A DNA stretch of 64,000 bases from Catalimonadaceae bacterium JC749 (GTDB lineage: Bacteria; Bacteroidota; Bacteroidia; Cytophagales; Cyclobacteriaceae): positions 868,001-932,000 of the forward strand of contig JAJNNC010000001.1 in assembly GCA_021730635.1 (NCBI GenBank). The letters are read 5' to 3'. Below are positions 1-6,763 of this stretch, piece by piece (the first letter of the stretch is position 1; every line of letters starts with the position of its first letter). A program made the translations under genes and the position numbers. The notes beneath the pieces are model-generated. The model had not been told where the DNA came from. It was given only the letters and a program-made list of their open reading frames with translations, and did no database searches.

Positions 1-822
1 CTCGACCTGGCAGAAGACAGGGGGCGTTTCTCCACTTTGCTCAAAGAAAATGACATACCTTATCCTGAGTTTGGCGTCATCAAAGATGCAGCATCTGCTT
101 TAGAACTCTCCAAAGAGATCGGATTTCCGCTGCTGGTACGTCCTTCTTATGTATTAGGTGGTCAGAGCATGAAGATTGTGATTAATGAAAGAGAACTGGA
201 ATCACATGTGGTAGAAATCTTAAAAGAGATGCCAGGCAACCAGATCCTGTTGGATCACTTTCTGGATGGAGCTATAGAAGCAGAGGCCGATGCGATCTGC
301 GACGGCGAGCAGGTATATATCATTGGGGTGATGCAACATATAGAACCGGCTGGTATTCATTCCGGGGATTCTTACGCTGTATTACCTCCTTATAATCTGG
401 GTGATTTTGTGATGCAGCAGATTGAAGCCCATACTAAAAAAATTGCCCTTGCCCTCCATACAGTAGGTCTGATTAACATACAGTTTGCTATTAAAAACGA
501 TAAAGTGTTTGTCATAGAGGCTAATCCACGGGCTTCCCGCACAGTACCCTTCATATGTAAAGCTTATGAAGAGCCTTATGTCAATTATGCTACCAAGATT
601 ATGTTAGGAGAGAAGAAATTAAAAGACTTTAATTTTAATCCTAAACGTCATGGCTATGCCATTAAGGAACCCGTATTTTCCTTCAACAAATTCCCTAACG
701 TTAACAAAGAGCTAGGTCCTGAAATGAAATCTACCGGGGAATCTATCTATTTTATTGATGACCTGATGGACGACTATTTCCTGAAGATTTACAGCGAGCG
801 AAACTTATATCTGAGTAAGTAA
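1..822 (+). CDS. carB: Carbamoyl-phosphate synthase large subunit, C-terminal part (5' end outside window)
   Basis: This is the end of the ammonia/glutamine-dependent carbamoyl-phosphate synthase large chain, which feeds pyrimidine and arginine synthesis. The frame is open from base 1 (LDLAEDRGRFSTLL...), so the gene begins outside the window. The visible 273 residues cover the second ATP-grasp domain; IEANPRASRTVPF matches the conserved catalytic strand, and GPEMKSTGE marks the end of the carbamoyl-phosphate half. The protein stops about 25 residues after that motif. The methylglyoxal-synthase-like allosteric domain (about 130 residues in E. coli CarB, binding UMP and ornithine) is therefore missing. 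The stop is followed closely by the DUF4834 gene and there is no sign of a frameshift. Shorter CarB proteins probably exist in this phylum, so this looks natural. Identity is certain; the regulatory consequence is inference. Confidence 0.96.
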   Translation, partial: LDLAEDRGRFSTLLKENDIPYPEFGVIKDAASALELSKEIGFPLLVRPSYVLGGQSMKIVINERELESHVVEILKEMPGNQILLDHFLDGAIEAEADAICDGEQVYIIGVMQHIEPAGIHSGDSYAVLPPYNLGDFVMQQIEAHTKKIALALHTVGLINIQFAIKNDKVFVIEANPRASRTVPFICKAYEEPYVNYATKIMLGEKKLKDFNFNPKRHGYAIKEPVFSFNKFPNVNKELGPEMKSTGESIYFIDDLMDDYFLKIYSERNLYLSK

Positions 823-852
823 GTTTTTATTAATAGATATTAATGAATAGCT

Positions 853-1128
853 ATGCTGAAATTTATTTTATTTACTATCATTTTCATTTACGTTGTCTTT
901 AAAGTTAGCGGGTTTATTCTAAAGATTGTTGATACATTGTTAGGCAGAACGGATGGCGGCTCCAATGCAAGGCAAAGAAATTTTGGCCCGGAATATCGCC
1001 GGCAAAAATATCGCCAGCCGACCAATGGTAATGTCCACATCGATTATATTCCTGAAGAAGACAAGAAAGGCACCGCTCCAAAAGACTTCAGAGGGGGAGA
1101 ATATGTAGATTACGAAGAGGTAAAATAA
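853..1128 (+). CDS. DUF4834 family small membrane protein
   Basis: A 91-residue protein with one N-terminal hydrophobic segment (about residues 3-28, rich in Ile, Phe and Val) and a charged, probably cytoplasmic tail. The tail contains GNVHIDYIPEE and ends in GGEYVDYEEVK, the conserved signature of the DUF4834 family found in Bacteroidota. Function is unknown. It lies 30 nt after carB on the same strand and is probably co-transcribed with it; the hairpin at 1231-1271 ends the unit. No catalytic residues can be recognised. Confidence 0.8.
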   Translation: MLKFILFTIIFIYVVFKVSGFILKIVDTLLGRTDGGSNARQRNFGPEYRRQKYRQPTNGNVHIDYIPEEDKKGTAPKDFRGGEYVDYEEVK

Positions 1129-1230
1129 GTATTAACATTCCTATTGACAATTTACCCTTCAGGTGATAGCTCATAACGAGAAAATTGCCTGTTGGCCTGG
1201 TAAGTGGAAATTACAGAATAGCAGATACGA

Positions 1231-1271
1231 AAAAGAGGCTGAATGCTGGTTATGCGCTTTCAGCCTCTTTT
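1231..1271. terminator. Bidirectional intrinsic terminator between carB/DUF4834 and the inositol-phosphatase gene
   Basis: A perfect 13-bp inverted repeat (AAAAGAGGCTGAA at 1231-1243, its complement at 1259-1271) with a 15-nt loop. Each arm starts or ends with an A/T tract, so it can end transcription from both sides. It sits between convergent genes. It also runs through the only other open frame here (1185-1409), which argues against that frame being a gene. Confidence 0.85.
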
Positions 1272-1347
1272 CTCTTATGGCTCTACTCCAAAAACAATAC
1301 GCACTTTAACTATAGGAGCAGGATGAGTAAAATTCACTACAAAACCT

Positions 1348-2157
1348 TTAATAATCCTTCCCCTGATACCAGCGATTTTCTATCACTTCCCTTAACTGAG
1401 GCTGAATAGCACAACCCGCTACCAGTTCGCCTCCGAAGATATAATTCTTTGTGCCACTAAAAGTAGTGATGAAACCTCCTGCTTTTTGCACCAAAAAGGC
1501 TCCTGCCGCTACATCCCAGGGTTTCAGATTGTATTCAAAAAAACCTTCAAACCTGCCACAGGCCACATATGCCAGATCGAGTGCGGCACTACCCATACGG
1601 CGCAGCCCATGCGTTTTCTGCATCAAGTCCTCTATGACTTTCAGGTAAGCGGGCATTTCTATAAATTTAGAATAAGGAAAACCTGTGGCGAGAAGACTCT
1701 CCGATAGGTTCTGAATGGGAGAGACACTTATTTCTTCTGCATTCAGATAGGCTTTGGTACCCTCACAACCATAAAAATATTCGTCGCGGGTAGGTTCATA
1801 GATAACACCCAATACCACTTTATCCTGCTGCATGAGCCCTACACTAATAGCATAAAAGGGAAGTCCATGCACAAAATTAGTAGTGCCGTCTACGGGGTCT
1901 ATCACCCAATTGTACTGCTCGGCTTTGCCTATATCAGAAGCGGTACCTTCTTCTGTGATATAGCCTGCTTCCGGCAGTATTTCTTTGAGACGACTGACCA
2001 ACATTTTCTCTGCTTCCTTATCTACATAAGAAACCAGATCATTTTTACCTTTATATTCAATAGAAGTTGCTTTGAATTTCTTAGCTTCTTTCTGGATAAA
2101 ATTTCCGGTATCTTTTACAGCAGCCAATGTTTGTTTAAGAATAGGTTTAAAATCCAT
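1348..2157 (-). CDS. Inositol monophosphatase family protein (SuhB-like)
   Basis: A 269-residue Mg2+-dependent phosphatase of the FIG superfamily. The metal-binding motifs are present: Glu69-Glu70 (ITEEG), the WVIDPVDGTTNFVHG motif with Asp87 and Asp90, and WDVAAG near residue 216. Length is normal for the family (about 260-270). Members hydrolyse inositol-1-phosphate or related sugar phosphates, and E. coli SuhB also acts in rRNA transcription; the substrate cannot be told from sequence. It starts with ATG 32 nt after lnt and is the last gene of the DUF493-PCD-rsmI-lnt minus-strand run. Confidence 0.92.
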   Translation of the reverse strand: MDFKPILKQTLAAVKDTGNFIQKEAKKFKATSIEYKGKNDLVSYVDKEAEKMLVSRLKEILPEAGYITEEGTASDIGKAEQYNWVIDPVDGTTNFVHGLPFYAISVGLMQQDKVVLGVIYEPTRDEYFYGCEGTKAYLNAEEISVSPIQNLSESLLATGFPYSKFIEMPAYLKVIEDLMQKTHGLRRMGSAALDLAYVACGRFEGFFEYNLKPWDVAAGAFLVQKAGGFITTFSGTKNYIFGGELVAGCAIQPQLREVIENRWYQGKDY

Positions 2158-2189
2158 GGTTATTTAAGAAATAGATGAATGATCAGAAT

Positions 2190-3872
2190 TTATTGAATGA
2201 TTCTCTTTTTGACCAGCGCCGCCAAGAGTACGAGTACAGCAAGCCAAGCGGCAGTTCTTGCCAGATAATCACCATGGCGAGCATAAAACGTTAATCGGTT
2301 ACTAGCCTGAATTGTTCCGCGAATTACTTCCTGTGTCCAGTAAGGCGTAGCCTGACTAATATCTCCCCTTTGGTTAATAAAAGCGGAAATACCTGTATTG
2401 GCAGAACGGGCTATGCTACGGCGAAATTCAACTGCCCGTAGGGTGGCATAGGCCAGATGTTGTTTGTGCCCTGGCGTATTCCCCCACCAACCGTCATTGG
2501 TAATAATAAAAATCAGGTTTGCACCATTTCTTATATACTCCGCCATATAGTCACCATAAATAGACTCATAGCAAATAGCAGGTGCCACTGAAGCTACACC
2601 GGGTTGGCGAAATACTGTTCTTTCTTCTTGCCGGCCAAACCCCCCGGAAGTACCCCCCAAATTGAAAATAGCTTCTGTCAAAAAGCCAAAGACCTGTGGG
2701 TAGGGCATGATCTCTACACCCGGCACCAGCTTAGACTTATGATAAAAAACAATGTCATTCTGGTCATTGAGAAAAAGTGCTGTGTTGAATACATCAAAAT
2801 ATCCTACATTCTCGCGAAACCGGGCAGTAGGCGTAACCTGGTCGGGTTCTTCATAAATACGATATGAGGTAAGTCCTGTTACCAGCGCTAGCTGAGGATG
2901 CCGTTCTTTGAAGCTGATTACTTTCTCAAAAATCTCGGTACTTTGTATATCAGGCTCATAGTAGACCCCGTCAAAAGCAGACTCAGGCCATACTACAAAA
3001 TCAGTACTATCAGTGAGTTGCGTTTCAGAAAGATGTATAAACTGCGCTACCTGCTCCTCATAAGGGATAAAATTCTCGCTTCCTGCAAATTTTTCGGTAA
3101 AGGGATCAATATTGGGTTGCAGCACTACGGCTTCTACTTCCCTACCCTCAGCCTCATAATTATAATAAAGGATATAGGAAAAAACGACAGGCATGACAAT
3201 CCAAAGCAGCGCATAGATCAGGCTACGCCAGCGGAATAGGCCCCGGAAAATCGCGTTGTCTTTCAAAAAGATAAAGAAAAAGGCAAGATTAGCGAGCAAC
3301 AGCCAGATTGTTCCGCCAAAGACCCCCGTGTACTCATACCACTGTACCCACTCAGGAACGGAAGCAAAACCGTTACCCAAAGTGAGCCAGGGCCAGGAGA
3401 TATCCCAGTTCAGATGAATGTATTCGAAGGTTATCCAGTATAAAACAAAACCAAAGTAACCCCAGTTGGCACCCGCTGCCCGTTTGGTCAAACGAAACAA
3501 CACGAATGGGATGGTCATGAGAAAAGCATTGGCAAAAAGCATGAAGAGCGCACCGACAACCGTTGAATTGTATACCCACCAGGTCGTCAGCAGGTTCCAG
3601 AGAAATAATGCCAGGTAGATATGCCAGAAAAATTTTCGTCCGGGATGGCGATACGAATGGTTGGCTATATGTTCTTCGATAGCAAACAAAGGAGCAAACC
3701 CTATAAAAAGCAGAAAAGGGAAAGGCATCACCGGCCACCCCAGCGACATTAGTAAGCCACTGCTGACCGATAAGATCAGCGGGTAGTATCTGTGCTCCGT
3801 AATAGCCTTAGTTTTTTCCTTCGATAACAATGACGATCTCACCTTTGACCTTAGATTTAGAAAAATGTTCAA
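2190..3872 (-). CDS. lnt: Apolipoprotein N-acyltransferase
   Basis: Lnt transfers a fatty acyl chain to the N-terminal Cys of outer-membrane lipoproteins and fits the many lipoproteins in this genome. An N-terminal half with several membrane segments precedes a nitrilase-fold domain. The Glu-Lys-Cys triad is visible: Glu297 (VVWPESAFDG), Lys379 (YHKSKLVPG) and Cys434 (ICYESIYG). The longest frame gives 560 residues but starts at TTG (3872); a GTG at 3842 is an alternative, and there is no ATG before Met42, inside the first hydrophobic segment. Either start overlaps the end of rsmI (by 65 or 35 nt), suggesting translational coupling. Confidence 0.93.
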   Translation of the reverse strand: MNIFLNLRSKVRSSLLSKEKTKAITEHRYYPLILSVSSGLLMSLGWPVMPFPFLLFIGFAPLFAIEEHIANHSYRHPGRKFFWHIYLALFLWNLLTTWWVYNSTVVGALFMLFANAFLMTIPFVLFRLTKRAAGANWGYFGFVLYWITFEYIHLNWDISWPWLTLGNGFASVPEWVQWYEYTGVFGGTIWLLLANLAFFFIFLKDNAIFRGLFRWRSLIYALLWIVMPVVFSYILYYNYEAEGREVEAVVLQPNIDPFTEKFAGSENFIPYEEQVAQFIHLSETQLTDSTDFVVWPESAFDGVYYEPDIQSTEIFEKVISFKERHPQLALVTGLTSYRIYEEPDQVTPTARFRENVGYFDVFNTALFLNDQNDIVFYHKSKLVPGVEIMPYPQVFGFLTEAIFNLGGTSGGFGRQEERTVFRQPGVASVAPAICYESIYGDYMAEYIRNGANLIFIITNDGWWGNTPGHKQHLAYATLRAVEFRRSIARSANTGISAFINQRGDISQATPYWTQEVIRGTIQASNRLTFYARHGDYLARTAAWLAVLVLLAALVKKRIIQ

Positions 3873-4497
3873 TCAATTCTAATAATGTTCCCTGTACTGT
3901 CTCTTCATGCAGTTTGGTTAACTCCCGCGAAACTGATGCTTTTCTGGAACTGCCAAAATACTCCATAAATTGTTGCAGCGACTTCAACAAGCGGTGAGGC
4001 GACTCATAAAAGACCATACTACGTTTTTCTTCTGCCAATAGTTGTAATCTTGTTTGTCGCCCCTTTTTATGAGGTAAGAAACCTTCAAAGACAAAACGGT
4101 CGGCAGGTAGCCCAGACTGTACCAGCGCAGGGATGATAGCCGTAGGACCCGGTAAACATTCCACCACAATATTTTCGGCAATACAGGCTCGGACTAACAG
4201 AAAACCCGGATCGGAAATAGCCGGTGTGCCCGCATCAGTAATGAGTGCCATCTTTTCGCCTGCCTGCAACCGCCTGACCAAGCCCTGCAATGTCTGATGT
4301 TCGTTGAAAGCATGGTAGCTCTGCTGTTTGGTATCTATCCGATAATGCTTAAGCAGTTTTCCTGATGTGCGCGTATCCTCTGCCAGAATGGTATCTACTG
4401 ATTGCAGAATACGGAGAGCTCGTAATGTAATGTCTTCCAGATTGCCAATGGGGGTAGGTACTAAAAACAGAGAGGCCCTTTCTTGCACTTGAGACAC
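3808..4497 (-). CDS. rsmI: 16S rRNA (cytidine1402-2'-O)-methyltransferase
   Basis: RsmI methylates the 2'-O of C1402 in the decoding centre of 16S rRNA using SAM. The 229-residue protein has the tetrapyrrole-methylase fold motifs: FLVPTPIGNLEDITLRAL near the N terminus, LAEDTR, and the SAM-binding loop LITDAGTPAISDPG; GFLPHKKGR is also family-typical. Length is slightly short (E. coli 286), as the C-terminal extension is absent. The start is GTG at 4497. It lies 97 nt after the pterin dehydratase gene and overlaps lnt downstream. Confidence 0.94.
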   Translation of the reverse strand: MSQVQERASLFLVPTPIGNLEDITLRALRILQSVDTILAEDTRTSGKLLKHYRIDTKQQSYHAFNEHQTLQGLVRRLQAGEKMALITDAGTPAISDPGFLLVRACIAENIVVECLPGPTAIIPALVQSGLPADRFVFEGFLPHKKGRQTRLQLLAEEKRSMVFYESPHRLLKSLQQFMEYFGSSRKASVSRELTKLHEETVQGTLLELIEHFSKSKVKGEIVIVIEGKN

Positions 4498-4594
4498 AGT
4501 TAACGGTGACAGGCTGCAAGTTACAAGTTTATTTGAAGTAAACTTGCACTTAGACAGCTATAATAAATGATAATAATGAAGGAGTAGCATCAAC

Positions 4595-4825
4595 CTAAAC
4601 CAGCTTGTCAATGGCTTTTGCCAGTTTATGATCTTTTTCTGTGACGGTATTGCCGGCATCGTGTGTACACAACTCAAAGCTCACTTTGTTGTATACATTG
4701 GTCATGTGAGGGTGGTGATTCATTTTCTCAGCTACCAGCGCTACACGTGACATAAAACCGAAAGCTTCTACAAAGTTTTTGAACTCAAATGATTTTTTAA
4801 GTTTATTGTCTTCTTCCTGCCACAT
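4595..4825 (-). CDS. Pterin-4a-carbinolamine dehydratase family protein (short form)
   Basis: A 76-residue protein matching the C-terminal three quarters of the PCD/PhhB fold. It keeps the active-site region [14 protein letters not shown] (the two adjacent His) and the strand [11 protein letters not shown] followed by [14 protein letters not shown]. The enzyme recycles 4a-hydroxytetrahydrobiopterin formed by aromatic amino-acid hydroxylases; no hydroxylase is in the window, so the role here is unproved. It is shorter than the usual 95-105 residues, lacking the first helix. The ATG at 4825 is the only sensible start, so the short form seems real. Confidence 0.88.
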   Translation of the reverse strand: MWQEEDNKLKKSFEFKNFVEAFGFMSRVALVAEKMNHHPHMTNVYNKVSFELCTHDAGNTVTEKDHKLAKAIDKLV

Positions 4826-4924
4826 AGTATTTTAAGGTTACATAAAAAATGAGATTTCTAAATCTTTGCCTGCACGCTTTCTATTAAAGAACAACTTTTT
4901 GGGAAAGTGGTTGGCAAATTCCTT

Positions 4925-5191
4925 TTATAAGGCTAAAACTCCCTCAATTTTATGAGCTTCCTGATATTTTTCCATGACATGCTCACTTGACCGCATCATT
5001 ACTTTTGCCGTAACACTCACATAATTTCCATGGCTGGATGTTTTGGTGGTCAGCTCATTATTGGGGAAAAGAGCAAAGACCTCCTGTTCCTTTCCGCTGG
5101 GCACAATAAACTTAAACATATACAAAGAAGGCCATTCATGCACCTTGTCTAATTTGTTTTTAAACGACTCTAGGTTAACTGTCTTTGCCAT
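4925..5191 (-). CDS. DUF493 family protein (YbeD-like)
   Basis: An 88-residue cytosolic protein of the DUF493/YbeD group, a small alpha-beta fold resembling ACT-type regulatory domains. The typical pattern is visible: a WPSLYMFKFIVP strand, a middle segment TKTSSHGNYVSVTAKV, and an end of the type YQEAHKIEGVLAL. Function in this phylum is unknown. It is the first gene of the minus-strand run toward the phosphatase gene, 99 nt ahead of the pterin dehydratase. ATG start at 5191. Confidence 0.85.
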   Translation of the reverse strand: MAKTVNLESFKNKLDKVHEWPSLYMFKFIVPSGKEQEVFALFPNNELTTKTSSHGNYVSVTAKVMMRSSEHVMEKYQEAHKIEGVLAL

Positions 5192-5841
5192 AAGGTATTG
5201 TTTAACTGCAACATTTAATTGAAAACACTATTGAACCTGCATTAATTCCCCTGCATTGAGCTTCCACAACCACTATTATATACACTTTGAGCGTAAGGGT
5301 TGAGCTATCGATTGGGTAGTTTTACCGCAAAACAGCCCCATAGATAAATCATACACTTAGTATTGCAAGGTATTTCAGGATATAAAAAAGCACGGAGCAC
5401 AACATTTCTACCAGAAAATGAGGAATATCCTATAAAACCAGCAGCTTATCAAACATTTTTTCCAAAGAATAATAGAAACTTTAAAATCTTTATTAATGCC
5501 CAATCTTAGTAAAGGATAATTTTCTATTGTTTTATTTAAAAATGGATAAAATTTTTTTATCTAATTCCGGAAAAAATAGTACAAAACCCAAAATTTCCAT
5601 TTTTGCAATTTACATACCCTTTTTTTGAAAAAATGTTATACAGATCTGAAAAGTTAGGTTTATTTTAATATCCTCTAAGTTATATTTATTGATTCATTCA
5701 AAAAATCAGCTATTTCATTGATAATTTTTCAAAAAAAACTAAAAAAAACATTTGGATGAGCAACAATGGATTGGTTTTGTTCGTAAATTTGTAACATAAA
5801 TGATTTTAATTTTTTATTAACCACAAAAAGAAAGAAGGCTT
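5192..5841. other. 650-bp AT-rich intergenic region between divergent genes
   Basis: No reading frame here looks like a protein and no tRNA-like fold was seen. The right half (about 5450-5840) is extremely A/T-rich, with many A and T tracts. It must hold the promoters for DUF493 (minus) and the secreted protein at 5842 (plus). A TAAATTTG sequence at 5784-5791 fits the Bacteroidota -7 element for the latter, giving a leader of about 45 nt. The remainder is unexplained. Confidence 0.6.
5784..5791 (+). promoter_or_regulatory. Candidate -7 promoter element for the secreted repeat protein
   Basis: TAAATTTG matches the Bacteroidota -7 consensus TAnnTTTG exactly and lies about 50 nt before the ATG at 5842. 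No TTG is found 19-20 nt upstream, so only half of the promoter is supported. Confidence 0.4.
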
Positions 5842-6444
5842 ATGAAAACTTTAAGAAGAACTGCACTAGTATTACTAGCAGTCATCATGGCCAATGCAAG
5901 TATCGTTGTTGCAGATGATGTAGATTTAGATGCTAACTTAAGCGTGCGGCATATTAAATCTGAACAAAAGAAAGCACTTATTAGAATTACCAACCTTTCA
6001 GAAGGTCAGTCCGCTATTCTGAGAATTAAAGATAAGCAAGGACATGTCCTGTATAGGGAAGTAATTAAGCAGAGCCAGGCATTTGCGAAGAAATATGATT
6101 TCTCTGAATTGCCTAGCGGAGAGTACCTCGTAGAAGTTAAAACCCCGGAAGGCACCATGACAGAATCGTTTGCCTTAGAATCAGGCCAGGCTAACCCAAT
6201 GTATTTCAAGCCAGCCGTTCAGGTAGAACCCGGATTGATAAAGGTCGCTTTCATTAACCGTATTGCTTCACCGGTTTCTTTAAAACTTTATGACAACCGT
6301 GGTGAATTAGTCTATACGGAAACGGTTCCATCTCAGGAGAAGTTTGCTAAGGGATTGAATGTATCCAAGCTAAGTGCTGGTCAGTATTCCTTATCATTAC
6401 TGGGTGACAACTACGTTTATTCAAAAAGCATTCAAGTAAAATAG
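5842..6444 (+). CDS. Secreted protein with two tandem beta-rich repeats
   Basis: A 200-residue exported protein of no family I can name. Residues 1-24 form a signal peptide (KTLRR, then a hydrophobic run ending ASIVVADD). The rest is two related repeats of about 80 residues: one contains LRIKDKQGHVLYREV, FAKKYDFSELPSGEYLVEV; the other LKLYDNRGELVYTET, FAKGLNVSKLSAGQYSLSL. The pattern (short strand, G-x-x-x-Y, then LxxGxYxxxL) resembles the beta-sandwich of T9SS sorting domains, but the final residues do not match a canonical sorting signal. It stands alone between a long AT-rich region and a strong terminator, which suggests a well-expressed single-gene unit. Function unknown. Confidence 0.8.
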   Translation: MKTLRRTALVLLAVIMANASIVVADDVDLDANLSVRHIKSEQKKALIRITNLSEGQSAILRIKDKQGHVLYREVIKQSQAFAKKYDFSELPSGEYLVEVKTPEGTMTESFALESGQANPMYFKPAVQVEPGLIKVAFINRIASPVSLKLYDNRGELVYTETVPSQEKFAKGLNVSKLSAGQYSLSLLGDNYVYSKSIQVK

Positions 6445-6763
6445 TTTTAAGTATAATCGCGTTCAATGTAAAAAAATGCAGGCCTTTGGTCTGCATTTTT
6501 TTTGTTTAGGCTCACTGATAGCCCATAGCAGGCAGTACCATCCATAAAATAAGCCAAGGAAGTCGTGACTAAATCATTGATTTCATTAATTTTGCCACTC
6601 TGTTTTTGGCAGTAAAGCATCGCCTCCTGTTCCGCTTGATCCAAGCAAGCAGAAGGATAGGTAAACACTTCTGAAAACTTTTTAATACAATTTCTATTAA
6701 CAGATATAAAAAAACGCCTGAGGAAACTTTAGCCCTGGTGTTTGATTAACCATTGTTCAGTGC
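6445..6763. other. Intergenic region between the secreted protein and pheT
   Basis: The left part holds the terminator at 6471-6503. A 73-codon open frame on the minus strand (6447-6668) runs through that hairpin and starts with GTG; I do not accept it as a gene. The right part (6670-6763) must carry the pheT promoter, but no clear TAnnTTTG element was found. Confidence 0.5.
6471..6503 (+). terminator. Intrinsic terminator after the secreted repeat protein
   Basis: A 14-bp stem (AAAAAATGCAGGCC at 6471-6484 pairing with GGTCTGCATTTTTT at 6488-6501, one G-T pair) with a TTT loop, followed by more T. It lies 27 nt after the stop codon at 6444. Confidence 0.88.

Noticed and set aside
1185-1409. 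74-codon plus-strand open frame
   Set aside because: It contains the bidirectional terminator and overlaps the end of the inositol-phosphatase gene in antisense.
6447-6668. 73-codon minus-strand open frame after the secreted repeat protein
   Set aside because: It starts with GTG, runs through the terminator hairpin at 6471-6503, and resembles no known family. It is probably the hairpin and flanking DNA read as a frame.
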